DNA of 64,000 nucleotides, from positions 1,240,001 to 1,304,000 of the forward strand of contig NZ_QFFY01000001.1 in the NCBI RefSeq assembly GCF_003131205.1. The letters are read 5' to 3'. The notes under the pieces are model-generated. The model was not told the origin of the DNA and searched no databases. It saw only the letters and a program-made list of their open reading frames with translations. Below are positions 43,842 through 53,634 of the stretch, piece by piece (position 1 is the first letter of the stretch; each line of letters begins with the position of its first letter). The translations under genes and the position numbers were made by a program. The DNA is from Occallatibacter savannae. Lineage in GTDB: Bacteria; Acidobacteriota; Terriglobia; Terriglobales; Acidobacteriaceae.

Positions 43842-44549
43842 ATGACGCCCCGAACGAAAACGCCCCCCAGCTTTAAATCTCTACTGCTCGCCGCCGCGCT
43901 TGTCCTCGTGCTGGCCTCGCCGCACCTGGCTGCCCAGGACCTCAAGACCGTCCTCACCAAGCTCGACGCTGCCTCGGCGAACTTCCACACCGTCTCTGCC
44001 GACTTTCAATTCGACTCTCTCGTCACAGACCCCGTACCCGATAAAACCGTGCAGAAAGGCGTCGTCTATTACTCACGCCGCGGCTCTGACTTCCAGATCG
44101 GAGCTCACATCAACGAAGAGAACAGCAAGCCCGTACCGAAGGTCTACACCTACGCCAAGGGCGTCTTCCGCCTCTACGAGAAGCTCGTCAATCAAGTCAC
44201 AACCTACAAGAATGACAAGCTGAGCGAATATCTTCTGCTTGGGTTCGGAGCTAGCGGAAAGGAACTCGCAAAGACCTGGAACATCACCTACAGCGGCCAG
44301 GAGAAAATCAATGGGGTCACAACCGACAAGCTTGAACTCGTCCCGAAGGACCCGTCCGCTCGAAAGAATCTGCCCAAGGTCACCGTTTGGATGGATACGC
44401 CGCACGCCGTGAGTCTGAAGCAGATCTTCGACCAGGGCGAGGGCCAGTCTCGCATCTGTGTCTACACCAACTTCAAATTCAATCAGTCTCTGCCCTCTGA
44501 CGCGTTCAACTTCAAGACCGACAGCAAGACCACGTTCGTCAACCGGTAG
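43842..44549 (+). CDS. lolA: LolA-like outer-membrane lipoprotein carrier
   Basis: A periplasmic protein of 235 residues that probably ferries lipoproteins from LolCDE to the outer membrane. It has a signal peptide (SFKSLLLAAALVLVLASPHLAAQ) and a LolA/LolB-like half-barrel: LDAASANFHTVSADFQFDSL, GVVYYSRRGSDFQIGAHI and LKQIFDQGEGQSRICVYTNF. Start 43842 follows AAAGGAAG; upstream in-frame ATG at 43740 is rejected. Its last 67 nt overlap the end of the convergent glycosyltransferase gene, which is unusual. Confidence 0.85.
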   Translation: MTPRTKTPPSFKSLLLAAALVLVLASPHLAAQDLKTVLTKLDAASANFHTVSADFQFDSLVTDPVPDKTVQKGVVYYSRRGSDFQIGAHINEENSKPVPKVYTYAKGVFRLYEKLVNQVTTYKNDKLSEYLLLGFGASGKELAKTWNITYSGQEKINGVTTDKLELVPKDPSARKNLPKVTVWMDTPHAVSLKQIFDQGEGQSRICVYTNFKFNQSLPSDAFNFKTDSKTTFVNR

Positions 44550-45943
44550 AGCGTCACGCCTCCAAGCACAAACAGCATCGGAAAGCACTCGAGCGTGTAG
44601 CGCGCCTCGGGTGCTTCCACCGTCATCAGCAGCAGGCTCCTCAGCACGAAGTACGCCAGCATCCACGGCCACATACGCGGCCGCAGCCACAGCCCCACGA
44701 TCCCCACCAGCAAATACAGCGCATTCAGTCCGACATAGAACCAACTGAACCGCGTCTCCGCATTGTGGTGCGAGTACACCCACCAGTCCAGATCGATCGG
44801 CAGATTCTCCACACGCGGCCGCACCCACATATCCAGCATCCTGGCCACCGGCAGCAGCAGATGCCGCCCCAGCGGATGCGCCGCATATCTCTCCTGCGCC
44901 AGCTTGGCAAACCGCGCGTCGAGTTCCGGTGTGAGAACATTGCCGCCGTTGTTGTAGTCGTTCGCAATCGCCGCTGTCTCGGCATACTGCGCCGGATTAT
45001 CGAATGCCCGCTTCGGCAGCTTCGCTGGGTCAAGCGTATCGCCCGGCACGTTCCAGTAGACCTGGTATGTCGACACGAAATCCAGGCACCACGTCTTCAC
45101 CCAGCTCACCCATCCTGCTTGCGTCGGTTCTCCCGGATCTGTTGCATACCGCGGCGCCAATGGCTCGAAGACCTGAAACGTCTTCCAGTTCCTCCACGTC
45201 CACGCTGCAAACGGCATCACCGCCAGCAGCACGCACACCGGCACAATCCGCGCCGCCTTCTTCCGAATCCACTCCTGCCGGCGCTCTCGCACCAGCGCCA
45301 TCAACAGCACAGGCGCGAACGCCACCGGCACCAGCGCTCCATCCGGCCGCAGCAGCGCCGCGTACGTAACCGCAAACGTAAAGGCCAGCGCCGGCCACCA
45401 TCCCGGCCTCTCATCAAAACGCACCGCACACCACATCGCCAGCGCGATCGTGAAAATCGTCGGTCCCTCCGTCAGCGGATTCGCCACATACACCGCCGTG
45501 AATGGACACAGCGCCGCCAGCCACAGCGTGCAGTAAGCAGCTCCGCGCTTCAGCTCTGCCGGTGCAACTCGCCGCGCGACATCGGCCAGCAGCAGACACG
45601 CCACGAGATCCATCACAATCTGCACCCAGGCCGCCGAGGCGTAGTTTTCCATCCCGAACAACTTGAAGCACGCCGCCAGAAACAGCGGATAACCCGGCAA
45701 TCGAATCAGCGTCGGATAAGTCTCACCAGTACCCACCGTCAACGCGTACCGACCGCTCAATAGCAGGTTCTTTGCGATTCCTCCATAGATCAGCGAGTCC
45801 CCAGTCACCTCAAAGAAGTGCTTCAGCATCCAAATGCGCAGCAGCGCTCCCGCCAGCAGGGCCGGTAAAATCGAGAAGAGGTTACGTACCCTGTTCCCTG
45901 CCGTAACCGTTTGCATCGATTGACTCAAGGGGTCAGCTTCCAT
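44483..45943 (-). CDS. GT39/ArnT-like polyprenyl-linked glycosyltransferase
   Basis: An inner-membrane protein of 486 residues with about ten hydrophobic helices. It matches dolichyl-phosphate-mannose/ArnT-type enzymes (PMT_2): the first luminal loop reads HFFEVTGDSLIYGGIAKNLL, with the acidic residues expected there, then PTLIRLPGYPLFLAA, and the basic region RRQEWIRKKAARIVP. The substrate sugar and acceptor are unknown. Its stop lies inside lolA, so the last ~22 codons (NVVLLSVLKLNASEGRD) are antisense to the lolA end. It is divergent from the large polysaccharide gene, with 29 nt between starts. Confidence 0.82.
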   Translation of the reverse strand: MEADPLSQSMQTVTAGNRVRNLFSILPALLAGALLRIWMLKHFFEVTGDSLIYGGIAKNLLLSGRYALTVGTGETYPTLIRLPGYPLFLAACFKLFGMENYASAAWVQIVMDLVACLLLADVARRVAPAELKRGAAYCTLWLAALCPFTAVYVANPLTEGPTIFTIALAMWCAVRFDERPGWWPALAFTFAVTYAALLRPDGALVPVAFAPVLLMALVRERRQEWIRKKAARIVPVCVLLAVMPFAAWTWRNWKTFQVFEPLAPRYATDPGEPTQAGWVSWVKTWCLDFVSTYQVYWNVPGDTLDPAKLPKRAFDNPAQYAETAAIANDYNNGGNVLTPELDARFAKLAQERYAAHPLGRHLLLPVARMLDMWVRPRVENLPIDLDWWVYSHHNAETRFSWFYVGLNALYLLVGIVGLWLRPRMWPWMLAYFVLRSLLLMTVEAPEARYTLECFPMLFVLGGVTLYRLTNVVLLSVLKLNASEGRD

Positions 45944-45972
45944 ACGATTCGTACTGTATAGCGTAGACGCTA

Positions 45973-48900
45973 ATGCCCGATAGACAGATATTCTTTGACC
46001 CCCAGCGAACCAGATGGAAGCGCCTCCGCCGCATTCTTGACGTAACCGCTGTCATCACCACGCTGGTCCTCGCAGGATTCATCTTCAATGTCCTGCGCGG
46101 TCAACATCTGCCTGAACTGCTTCTCCCTACGCAGAAGCACACCTATCGTGCTCTCCAGCAGAATCGCACGCAGCTCAATCACAACGGCCGCCTGCAGCAC
46201 CCCGCTCGCCGCAAGTCGAGCCGCAAGCCCTCTGAAATCCCCTTCAACTCCGACGAGGGCCTCCGCGCCGCCTACTACATCCCCGACGACGCAGCCAGCT
46301 ACTCCTCCCTGAAAGAGCACGTCCAGCAAATCGACCTGCTCTTCCCGCAGTGGCTGCACGTTGATGCGCCCTCCCTCGACCTCCAGGGCACCACTCAGGA
46401 CGGCTACGAGTTCCCCATCTTCCAGAACGGCGCCATCCACGATCCCGACGAAAACAACAAGGTCAAGCGCGTAATCCAGGGAGCCAAAGAAGATACAGAA
46501 ATCTTCCCGCACTTCAACAACGTTAATGCGCATACCGCCGAATTCGACCCCGCAATAGGGGAGGCCCTCAAAGATCCGGCAAAACGTCAAATCCTCCGCG
46601 ACCAGTTCCAGCGGTTCTTCACCGCATTCCCCGCCTACCACGGTCTCTCGCTCGACATCGAAAATCTCAAGGACGACGCGCTGCCGTTCTACCTCACCTT
46701 CGTCCAGGAGGTCTACTCCGACCTCCACCCGCGCAACCTCCGCCTCTACGTCAATGTTCCTTCCTCTGCCTCGTCAGAAGAACTGAAGAGCATCTCCTCC
46801 AACTCCGATGCCATCGTGCTGATGAACTACGACCAGCACGAGACATCCGGCGAACCCGGCCCCATCGCCAGCCAGGACTGGTTCGTCGGCAACCTCACGC
46901 GCGTTCTCAAAACAGTTCCGCTCAACAAAATCATCTGCGCGGTCGGCAACTACGGCTACGACTGGGAAATGTCCATCCCTGATCCCAAAGCCCGCGACCC
47001 CAAGTCTCGGTCGCCGCACGTCGTCAATACCGAAGAGCATCCCCACGTCTCCGACGTCTGGCAGCTCGCCAGTGATGTCGACGCAGATCTCGATCTCGAC
47101 TACAACACGCTCAACCCTCACTTCGAGTACATCGACGAAGACACGCACACCCGCCACATCGTGTGGTTCCTTGATGGCGTCACCATGCTCAACGAGCTAC
47201 GCGCTGCCCGCCAGCTCGGCATTCGTACCTTCGTCCTCTGGAGACTCGGCGGCGAAGACCGCGCCATGTGGAAGATCTGGGACAAGCCCAGCAACGCCGC
47301 TTCGCTCGATGCCCTCGGCGATCTCAAGCCTGGTCACGACGTCGACCAGGAGGGATACGGCGACATCCTCCGCGTCACCGGTCTTCCTCAACCCGGCAAG
47401 CGCTCTGTTCAGGTCGACACCGACGAGCCCGATCCCCGCAAGAAGCTCATCATCGACGAGCACATGGACGTGTACCCGCACACCTACACCGTCCAGTTCT
47501 ACGGCTACCACCCCAACGAAGTCGCGCTCTCCTTCGACGACGGCCCTGATCCCAAGTGGACGCCGAAGATCCTCGACATCCTGAAGAAGTACGACGTCAA
47601 AGGCACGTTCATGATGATCGGCGCCGAGGCTCAGGAGAACATCGGCCTCATGCAGCGCGTCAAACGCGAAGGCCATGAGATCGGCAACCACACCTACTTC
47701 CATCCCGACATCAGTGAAATCTCGACCAATCAGCTCGACCTCGAAGTCAAACTCACCGAGCGTCTCTTCGCCAGCAAACTCGGAGTGCAGCCCCTCTACT
47801 TCCGCCCGCCCTACGACATCGACGAAGAGCCCGACACCGACGATCAGGCCGGACCCGTAGTCCGCATTCAGCAGCTCGGCCTCACCATCGTCGGCAACAA
47901 GATCGACACGCATGACTGGGAGCCTATCCGGAAGAGCCCGGCCGAGATGACCAAGCTCGTCCTCGACCAGCTTGAAACCATGAAGGTAAAGCCGCAGTTC
48001 CGCGGCTCCATCATCCTTCTTCACGACGGCGGCGGCGATCGCTCTGCAACCATCGCCGCGCTGCCGATGCTCATCGAGTCCTTGCGCAGCCACGGCTACA
48101 AAATCGTTCCCACTTCGGCACTCATGAGCATGACCACAGCCCAGGTCATGCCGCCGCTCACCACACGCCAGTACATCCGCGCCATTCCAGACTCCATCGC
48201 CTTCTCCGCGCTCTCCGTTATCGGCCGCTTCATCGTACTTGTCTTTTTCCTCGGCGATGTCCTCATGAGCGCGCGCCTCATCCTCGTCGGCCTCTTCGCC
48301 ATCATCGACCGCCTCCGCAAGCCACACCGCGCCGCCTCCCCCGGCTTCAACCCCCGCGTCGCCGTCTTCGTTCCCGCCTACAACGAAGAGAAGGTCATCG
48401 TCCGTACCATCCGCTCCGTCCTCAACTCCGACTACGCCAACCTCCGTGTCATCGTCATCGACGACGGCTCCAAAGATCGCACCTTCGAAGTCGCACGCGA
48501 AGCCTACGCCAAAGACATTGAAGAAGGACGCGTGCAGGTCCTCACCAAGGCCAACGGCGGAAAGGCCGCCGCGCTCAACTACGGACTCGAAAACATCGAA
48601 GAAGAGTTCTACGTCGGCATTGATGCCGACACCGTCATCGCCATGGACGCGATCTCGAAGCTGATCCCCCACTTCGAAGATCCCAAGGTCGGCGCCGTCG
48701 CCGGCAACGCCAAGGTCGGCAATCGCGTCAATCTCTGGACCCGCTGGCAGGCACTCGAATACATCACCAGCCAGAACTTCGAGCGCCGCGCCCTCGATCT
48801 CTTCAACGTGGTCACCGTCGTTCCCGGAGCCATCGGCGCATGGCGTACCTCCGCAGCCAAAGCCGCCGGCGGCTATCCCATTAACACTGTCGCCGAAGAC

Positions 48901-49500
48901 GCTGACCTCACCATGAATATCCTCGAACAGCAATACAAGGTCGTCTACGAGGATCGCGCCCTTGCCTTCACCGAAGCTCCCATCGACGCCAGCGGCCTCA
49001 TGCGCCAGCGCTTCCGCTGGTCATTCGGAATCCTTCAGGCCGTCTTCAAACACAAGATGGCTTTCGTGCGGAACAAGGCCATGGGACTCTTCGCGCTGCC
49101 GAACATCCTCATCTTTCAGATGTTCCTTCCGCTGGTCTCGCCCTTCATCGACCTGATGTTCATCGCGGGGCTCATCCACTACTTCGTCGACCGCCACTAC
49201 CACCCCGAAGCCGCATCCGCTGCAAGTCTCGAGAAGCTCCTCGCCTACTTCGGAGCCTTCCTCCTCATCGACTTCGTAACCTCGACCATAGCCTTCAGCC
49301 TCGAACGCCGCCACCCCGCTAACAAAGGCGACGGCTGGCTGCTCTTCCACATCTGGCTCCAGCGCTTCGCCTACCGCCAGGTCTTCTCCATCGTCCTCGC
49401 CAAAACCCTGAAGCGCGCGATCGACGGCAAGCCCTTCAACTGGGACAAACTCGAGCGCACCGCCAAAATGAGCAAAGAAACCGAAGCGTTAACGATGTAG
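45973..49500 (+). CDS. GH18-like / NodB deacetylase / GT2 synthase fusion
   Basis: A membrane enzyme of 1175 residues that joins three activities. After an N-terminal helix (about 19-38) comes a GH18-like hydrolase domain (about 95-480) with the catalytic-type LSLDIENL (E at 230). Next is a complete NodB polysaccharide deacetylase (about 515-715): SFDDGPDP, HTYFH, RPPYD, DTHDW and LLHDGGG. A membrane helix follows, then a processive GT2 synthase (about 795-1035: VPAYNEEKV, DAD at 884-886, EDAD, QRFRW at 1012-1016) with C-terminal helices. This matches enzymes for poly-N-acetylhexosamine or chitin-like polymers, with synthase, deacetylase and trimming hydrolase in one chain. A deletion or sequencing error is unlikely given one unbroken frame. 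Confidence 0.9.
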   Translation: MPDRQIFFDPQRTRWKRLRRILDVTAVITTLVLAGFIFNVLRGQHLPELLLPTQKHTYRALQQNRTQLNHNGRLQHPARRKSSRKPSEIPFNSDEGLRAAYYIPDDAASYSSLKEHVQQIDLLFPQWLHVDAPSLDLQGTTQDGYEFPIFQNGAIHDPDENNKVKRVIQGAKEDTEIFPHFNNVNAHTAEFDPAIGEALKDPAKRQILRDQFQRFFTAFPAYHGLSLDIENLKDDALPFYLTFVQEVYSDLHPRNLRLYVNVPSSASSEELKSISSNSDAIVLMNYDQHETSGEPGPIASQDWFVGNLTRVLKTVPLNKIICAVGNYGYDWEMSIPDPKARDPKSRSPHVVNTEEHPHVSDVWQLASDVDADLDLDYNTLNPHFEYIDEDTHTRHIVWFLDGVTMLNELRAARQLGIRTFVLWRLGGEDRAMWKIWDKPSNAASLDALGDLKPGHDVDQEGYGDILRVTGLPQPGKRSVQVDTDEPDPRKKLIIDEHMDVYPHTYTVQFYGYHPNEVALSFDDGPDPKWTPKILDILKKYDVKGTFMMIGAEAQENIGLMQRVKREGHEIGNHTYFHPDISEISTNQLDLEVKLTERLFASKLGVQPLYFRPPYDIDEEPDTDDQAGPVVRIQQLGLTIVGNKIDTHDWEPIRKSPAEMTKLVLDQLETMKVKPQFRGSIILLHDGGGDRSATIAALPMLIESLRSHGYKIVPTSALMSMTTAQVMPPLTTRQYIRAIPDSIAFSALSVIGRFIVLVFFLGDVLMSARLILVGLFAIIDRLRKPHRAASPGFNPRVAVFVPAYNEEKVIVRTIRSVLNSDYANLRVIVIDDGSKDRTFEVAREAYAKDIEEGRVQVLTKANGGKAAALNYGLENIEEEFYVGIDADTVIAMDAISKLIPHFEDPKVGAVAGNAKVGNRVNLWTRWQALEYITSQNFERRALDLFNVVTVVPGAIGAWRTSAAKAAGGYPINTVAEDADLTMNILEQQYKVVYEDRALAFTEAPIDASGLMRQRFRWSFGILQAVFKHKMAFVRNKAMGLFALPNILIFQMFLPLVSPFIDLMFIAGLIHYFVDRHYHPEAASAASLEKLLAYFGAFLLIDFVTSTIAFSLERRHPANKGDGWLLFHIWLQRFAYRQVFSIVLAKTLKRAIDGKPFNWDKLERTAKMSKETEALTM

Positions 49501-49641
49501 TCGTCAGTTTCCAGCTGCCAGTTTCCAGTCGATCATTTCTTGGTAGAAAGAGTGCGTCACTCCTGCATGTTTGTTCATCTCTTCCTTACGCCCGGTTCGC
49601 TCGGACACCACTGGCAACTGGAGACTGGCAACTGAAAACTT
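49500..49641. repeat. 'CAGTTTCCAG...CTGGCAACTG' word repeat
   Basis: CAGTTTCCAGCTGCCAG and TTTCCAGTC (49505-49530) face CACTGGCAACTGG, AGACTGGCAACTGAAAACT (49609-49640), so the ends are imperfect inverted copies around ~80 nt. It is the same family as 41808-41896. It fills the gap before the MBL-fold gene. Confidence 0.6.
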
Positions 49642-49644
49642 TTC

Positions 49645-50631
49645 ATGAGCTACTACTCTGGCCCCATCACCGACCACTTCGACGGCAAGCGCTTCTACCA
49701 CCCCGGTCTTCCCCCAACAGACAAGAGCCCCTTCGACATCCTTCGCTGGCAGCTCTTCGGCAAGCACCCGAAATACCCCGACACGATCCCGTCGCGCAGC
49801 GGAATCAAACCCGATCCGCACGTCGCAACCCTCCGCATCACCCACATCGGCCACGCCTCGCTTCTCATTCAGACCGCCGGCATCAACCTCCTCGTCGACC
49901 CAGTCTGGTCAGATCGCGTCAGCCCGTTCAAAGCCTTCGGACCACGCCGTCGCAATCCGCCCGCAGTCGCTCTCGCTGATCTCCCGCCTATTCACGCCGT
50001 GCTCATCACGCACAACCACTACGACCATATGGACACTGCCTCCATCGCCGCGATCCACGCGCAGCACAAGCCCGTCCTGATCTCCCCATTCGGCAACGAC
50101 ACCCTCATTCACAAAGACGCACCGCACATCCCCGTCCAGACCGGCGACTGGTGGCAGTCCTTCCCCCTCTCACCAGACGTCCGCGTCACCATCGTTCCCG
50201 CCTATCACTGGTCCGCGCGCAAGTTTGCCGATCGCCGTCAGGCACTCTGGTGCGGCTTCGTCCTCGACACGCCCTCAGGCCGCATCTACTGTGCCGGCGA
50301 CACCGCATGGCGCGACGGCAAAATCTTCCCCGATATCCGCAGCCGCTGCGGCGAACCGTTCGTCGCGCTGCTCCCGATCGGCGCCTACGAACCGCGCTGG
50401 TTCATGGATACCCAGCACACCAACCCCGCAGAAGCCGTCCGGATCGCAACCGAAATCTGCGCTCAACATCTCCTCGGCATTCACTGGGGCACCTTTCAAC
50501 TCACCGACGAGCCCTGGGATGAACCACCGCGTCTCCTCGAAGATGCCCTTCGGCAGCACCAGGGCACACCAATCCACGCTCAGGCTCTTCGCCCCGGCGA
50601 TGTCTGGGATGGACCAAACCCCAGAAAATAG
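49645..50631 (+). CDS. MBL-fold hydrolase (NAPE-PLD-like)
   Basis: A 328-residue metallo-beta-lactamase-fold enzyme. The zinc motif is ITHNHYDHMDTAS, with further ligands in AYHWSAR, GDTAW and a late GIHWGTF. RITHIGHASLLIQTAGINLL and LVDPVWSDR are typical of the NAPE-phospholipase-D-like subgroup. It has no obvious signal peptide. No ribosome-binding site is obvious before ATG. Substrate is unknown; a phosphodiester lipid is possible by analogy. It stands alone between repeats. Confidence 0.85.
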   Translation: MSYYSGPITDHFDGKRFYHPGLPPTDKSPFDILRWQLFGKHPKYPDTIPSRSGIKPDPHVATLRITHIGHASLLIQTAGINLLVDPVWSDRVSPFKAFGPRRRNPPAVALADLPPIHAVLITHNHYDHMDTASIAAIHAQHKPVLISPFGNDTLIHKDAPHIPVQTGDWWQSFPLSPDVRVTIVPAYHWSARKFADRRQALWCGFVLDTPSGRIYCAGDTAWRDGKIFPDIRSRCGEPFVALLPIGAYEPRWFMDTQHTNPAEAVRIATEICAQHLLGIHWGTFQLTDEPWDEPPRLLEDALRQHQGTPIHAQALRPGDVWDGPNPRK

Positions 50632-50714
50632 ATCAGGCCGGCAGATCGCAGCATCTCTCGATGCAACCGACCCATCCTGCCTGCTCTCAACCCTGAATGA
50701 GCGAATCGAGCGAA

Positions 50715-51755
50715 TCAATGACTGTATGCGCTAATCGCTCCCGTCACAAAACCATGCTGCGCCCCGGCTTGATCGATGTACACACCAGCCACTTGTCCAA
50801 ACACGCTGATTCCGGCGGGAATAGTTGATCTCGCATTCTTCACGTCGATCACCTTCAACGTTCCGTCAGGCTGTCTCACAAAGCCGTGCAGATCAGACGC
50901 CGCGTCAGAGAAAGATCCGGCGACCTGTCCACGGTCGTTGATCGCTATGCCAGATGTATCCACCGCCCCTGGGCCGTCGAAGGTTGTGAACGTGCCGTCC
51001 GGGTTGCGGATGAACCCATGCCTGAACTGGTTTGCGTCCGTATAGGTACCCGAAATCTGGCCCATCGTGTTGATGGAAGCGGGCGCCGTACCGATCGCCC
51101 CCGGCACATCGAAGCTCTCGATCGTTCCATCCGCGTGTAGCACATACCCATGCTGCTGAAAATTGAAATCGCGATAGGAACCTGTGCTTCTACCCCACGC
51201 GTTGATCCCGAGAGCAATCGTCCCGCCCCCGAAAACCAATGGCCCCGCATCGAACGTCCCGATGCTGCCGTTGCCATGCCGAATGAACCCGTGTATGCTC
51301 TGCCCTTGGTCCTCGTAGGATCCAACCACTTCACCGGTAAGACTGATGTCCTGTGGAAATGTCAGGACCTGTCCCGGCACACTGAACGTCGTCATCTGGC
51401 CCAACGGGTTGCGCACGAACCCGATTTCAAAATATAGCTGACCGACCTGCTGCCCGTAGTACCCGGTGATCTGACCCCAGGCGTTCACACCCGTTGGCAC
51501 AGTTATGTTCGATCCCGGAGCTCCAAATGACGACATGCTCCCATTGGGATTGCGTATGAAACCGCGTACGCTTCCAGATGTCAGGTCTCCGTAGTATCCC
51601 ACCACCTGGCCGAATTGCGAGATCCCCACAGGAGTCGTTCCCAATCCATTCGGATAATCGAACGTTGTGATTTTTTGAGCGGTCGCACAGTAGGTTGTGA
51701 GCGATAGGGCGAAACAGGCACACGAGGACAAGGCAGAAATGGGGGAAAATTTCAT
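50715..51755 (-). CDS. Exported HAF-repeat protein
   Basis: A secreted protein of 346 residues with a signal peptide (about 1-26) and about six to seven tandem ~45-residue units. Each contains a variant of GINxxGQxxGxYxD, then HGFIRxPDGTxxxFDxPGA, e.g. INTMGQISGTYTDANQFRHG and INDRGQVAGSFSDAASDLHG. Such HAF-type repeats are thought to form beta-propeller or beta-helix folds. No catalytic motif is visible. It is common in soil Acidobacteriota; its role is unknown. Confidence 0.8.
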   Translation of the reverse strand: MKFSPISALSSCACFALSLTTYCATAQKITTFDYPNGLGTTPVGISQFGQVVGYYGDLTSGSVRGFIRNPNGSMSSFGAPGSNITVPTGVNAWGQITGYYGQQVGQLYFEIGFVRNPLGQMTTFSVPGQVLTFPQDISLTGEVVGSYEDQGQSIHGFIRHGNGSIGTFDAGPLVFGGGTIALGINAWGRSTGSYRDFNFQQHGYVLHADGTIESFDVPGAIGTAPASINTMGQISGTYTDANQFRHGFIRNPDGTFTTFDGPGAVDTSGIAINDRGQVAGSFSDAASDLHGFVRQPDGTLKVIDVKNARSTIPAGISVFGQVAGVYIDQAGAQHGFVTGAISAYSH

Positions 51756-51874
51756 GAAATTGACTCTCTCGATGGTGGATTTTCGGGAGTCTCAACAGAA
51801 GCAGAGTGGTCGCGCGCGATGCTTCGGCACGAGAACTGCCCGGAATGCAAGCTGAGCTTAACGCTGCACTGCTC

Positions 51875-52111
51875 TCACGTCAATTGATCTTCAGCAGAAT
51901 CGTTCGCAAAAGCACCTGAGTTGGATACATCGTCTCGCTGCGCCCGCTCGGCAATCAGCACGGTTATCCCATCCACTACCGGATACCTTCGCGCGCAGCC
52001 GACGCAAACCGCCGAGGCCTCGGAGAATTCCAGCGCTTTTAAACAGACGGGACATACCAGATCTTCGATCCAGCCGCCCAGCTCACTCGCTATCCTCGTC
52101 TCACTCATCAC
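51875..52111 (-). CDS. Trm112-like zinc protein
   Basis: A small 78-residue protein with four cysteines as two pairs (LVCPVCLKAL and AVCVGCARRYP), then YPVVDGITVLI. This is the Trm112/UPF0434 pattern. In eukaryotes and archaea such proteins activate methyltransferases; in bacteria the role is unproven. It lies 42 nt downstream of plsX on the same strand and is probably co-transcribed. Confidence 0.85.
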   Translation of the reverse strand: MMSETRIASELGGWIEDLVCPVCLKALEFSEASAVCVGCARRYPVVDGITVLIAERAQRDDVSNSGAFANDSAEDQLT

Positions 52112-52153
52112 TCACGGATACTTTCACTGAGCTGCTAATTCGTTAGCCGCTGA

Positions 52154-53209
52154 TCAATGAATCGTGGCGTCCGGTCCCGCTTCCTCGCCATGCCCATTGC
52201 GCTTCGGCGGCCGCTTCAGGAACTCCTGCTCGATCCGCTCATTGGTCCCTGCCTGGGCAAACTCATATGCCACGCGAATCCCATTGAAGATCGCCCGATC
52301 GTTCGATGACCCGTGCCCAATCACGCAAACGCCGCGCACGCCCAGTAGCTGCGCACCGCCGTATTCGCGATAATCCAGCCGCCGACGAAAATCATTGAAC
52401 GCCTGCCGCGATAGCAGCGCTCCCACCTTCGCCGTCACGGTACGTGTCAGCGATTCGCGCAGCGCATCGCGCACAAACCGCCCCACGCCCTCGCTCGTCT
52501 TCAGCGCCACATTCCCCACAAACCCGTCGCACACAATCACGTCGGCGAGCCCGCTGAAGATATCGCGCCCTTCCACATTTCCAATGAACTTGATCGGCAG
52601 CGCCTTCAGGAGCGGAAACGCCTCCCGAGTCAGGTCGTTGCCCTTCGTCTCTTCCTCGCCGATCGACAGCAGGCCCACCCGCGGCTGCTGAATCTTCAGC
52701 ACGCTGCGCGCATACATCTCGCCCATTACCGCGAACTGCTCCAGGTTATGCGCTTTGCAATCGACATTCGCCCCCACATCCAGCAGTACACAAGCATTGC
52801 CGCTGGCGCTCGGCATCGGAGTAGCCAGCGCCGGCCGGTCCACTCCCGGCAGCGCTCCCAGCACCATCTTCGCCGTAGCCATCGCCGCGCCCGTGTTGCC
52901 CGCGGTCACGAACCCCTTCGCCTTGCCCTCGCGCACCAGCTTCAGCCCTACGCGCATCGAGCTGTCCTTCTTCGTGCGAACCGCGTGCGCAGCCTTCTCC
53001 TCCATGCCGATCCTCTCCGACGCATGGTGGATCACAATGGGCAAATCTTCGTTTTCAAGATGCTCGTCCAGCAGATCGCGAAGCTCAGACGACGGCCCCA
53101 CCAGGTGCACCCGCACCGGGAGCTCTCGCGCTGCCATGATTGCGCCCTTGATCTCGGGCTCAGGAGCCTTATCGGAACCGACTGCGTCTAGAACGATGTC
53201 ACAAAGCAT
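52154..53209 (-). CDS. plsX: Phosphate acyltransferase PlsX
   Basis: A 351-residue peripheral enzyme that makes acyl-phosphate from acyl-ACP for phospholipid synthesis. Family landmarks are [71 protein letters not shown] and [20 protein letters not shown] short C-terminal tail is basic. It sits in the classic order yceD-rpmF-plsX. A weak hairpin (53261-53289, AGACGGGG/CCCCGTCT) lies between rpmF and plsX. Confidence 0.95.
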   Translation of the reverse strand: MLCDIVLDAVGSDKAPEPEIKGAIMAARELPVRVHLVGPSSELRDLLDEHLENEDLPIVIHHASERIGMEEKAAHAVRTKKDSSMRVGLKLVREGKAKGFVTAGNTGAAMATAKMVLGALPGVDRPALATPMPSASGNACVLLDVGANVDCKAHNLEQFAVMGEMYARSVLKIQQPRVGLLSIGEEETKGNDLTREAFPLLKALPIKFIGNVEGRDIFSGLADVIVCDGFVGNVALKTSEGVGRFVRDALRESLTRTVTAKVGALLSRQAFNDFRRRLDYREYGGAQLLGVRGVCVIGHGSSNDRAIFNGIRVAYEFAQAGTNERIEQEFLKRPPKRNGHGEEAGPDATIH

Positions 53210-53342
53210 GCTGCGTCACCGTGGCGGCCAGGTTATAAATCGGGAAACTGCCTGAAATACAGACGGGGCCGTTCACGACGACCCCGTCTTCGACCACTTT
53301 GCATAATGGCATATTCGAGCGCGCTATGCAGACTGTCTAGGT

Positions 53343-53531
53343 TTACTTCGCGGCTTCCTTCGTATCGATCACCGCACGGCCCTTGTACTCTCCGCACTTG
53401 GGGCAGGCGCGATGGGGAAGCTTCTTCTCATGGCAGTTCGGGCACTCCGAAACGCCTGTCTGAGTCAGAAAGTCGTGGGCACGGCGGTTGGCACTGCGGC
53501 GCGATGAGTGGCGCCTTTTCGGATTCGGCAT
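53343..53531 (-). CDS. rpmF: 50S ribosomal protein L32
   Basis: A 62-residue ribosomal protein. It starts MPNPKRRHSSRRSANRRAHD and has the zinc-type cysteine pairs CPNC and CPKC. A C-terminal GRAVIDTKEAAK completes it. It lies between yceD and plsX, as in many bacteria. Confidence 0.97.
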   Translation of the reverse strand: MPNPKRRHSSRRSANRRAHDFLTQTGVSECPNCHEKKLPHRACPKCGEYKGRAVIDTKEAAK

Positions 53532-53634
53532 GATGCAATTCCTTTCAAACTCTCGGCTGCCGGCTCAATGACCGCAAAGTCCTGGTGCTCTCCTGCCAAA
53601 CCGGAAGGCTGAGAGCTGACGGCTGACAGCTGTC

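Noticed and set aside
53261..53289. Hairpin between rpmF and plsX as a terminator
   Set aside because: AGACGGGG/CCCCGTCT forms a stem, but no T-tract follows on the minus strand and the genes are a known operon; at most a weak attenuator.
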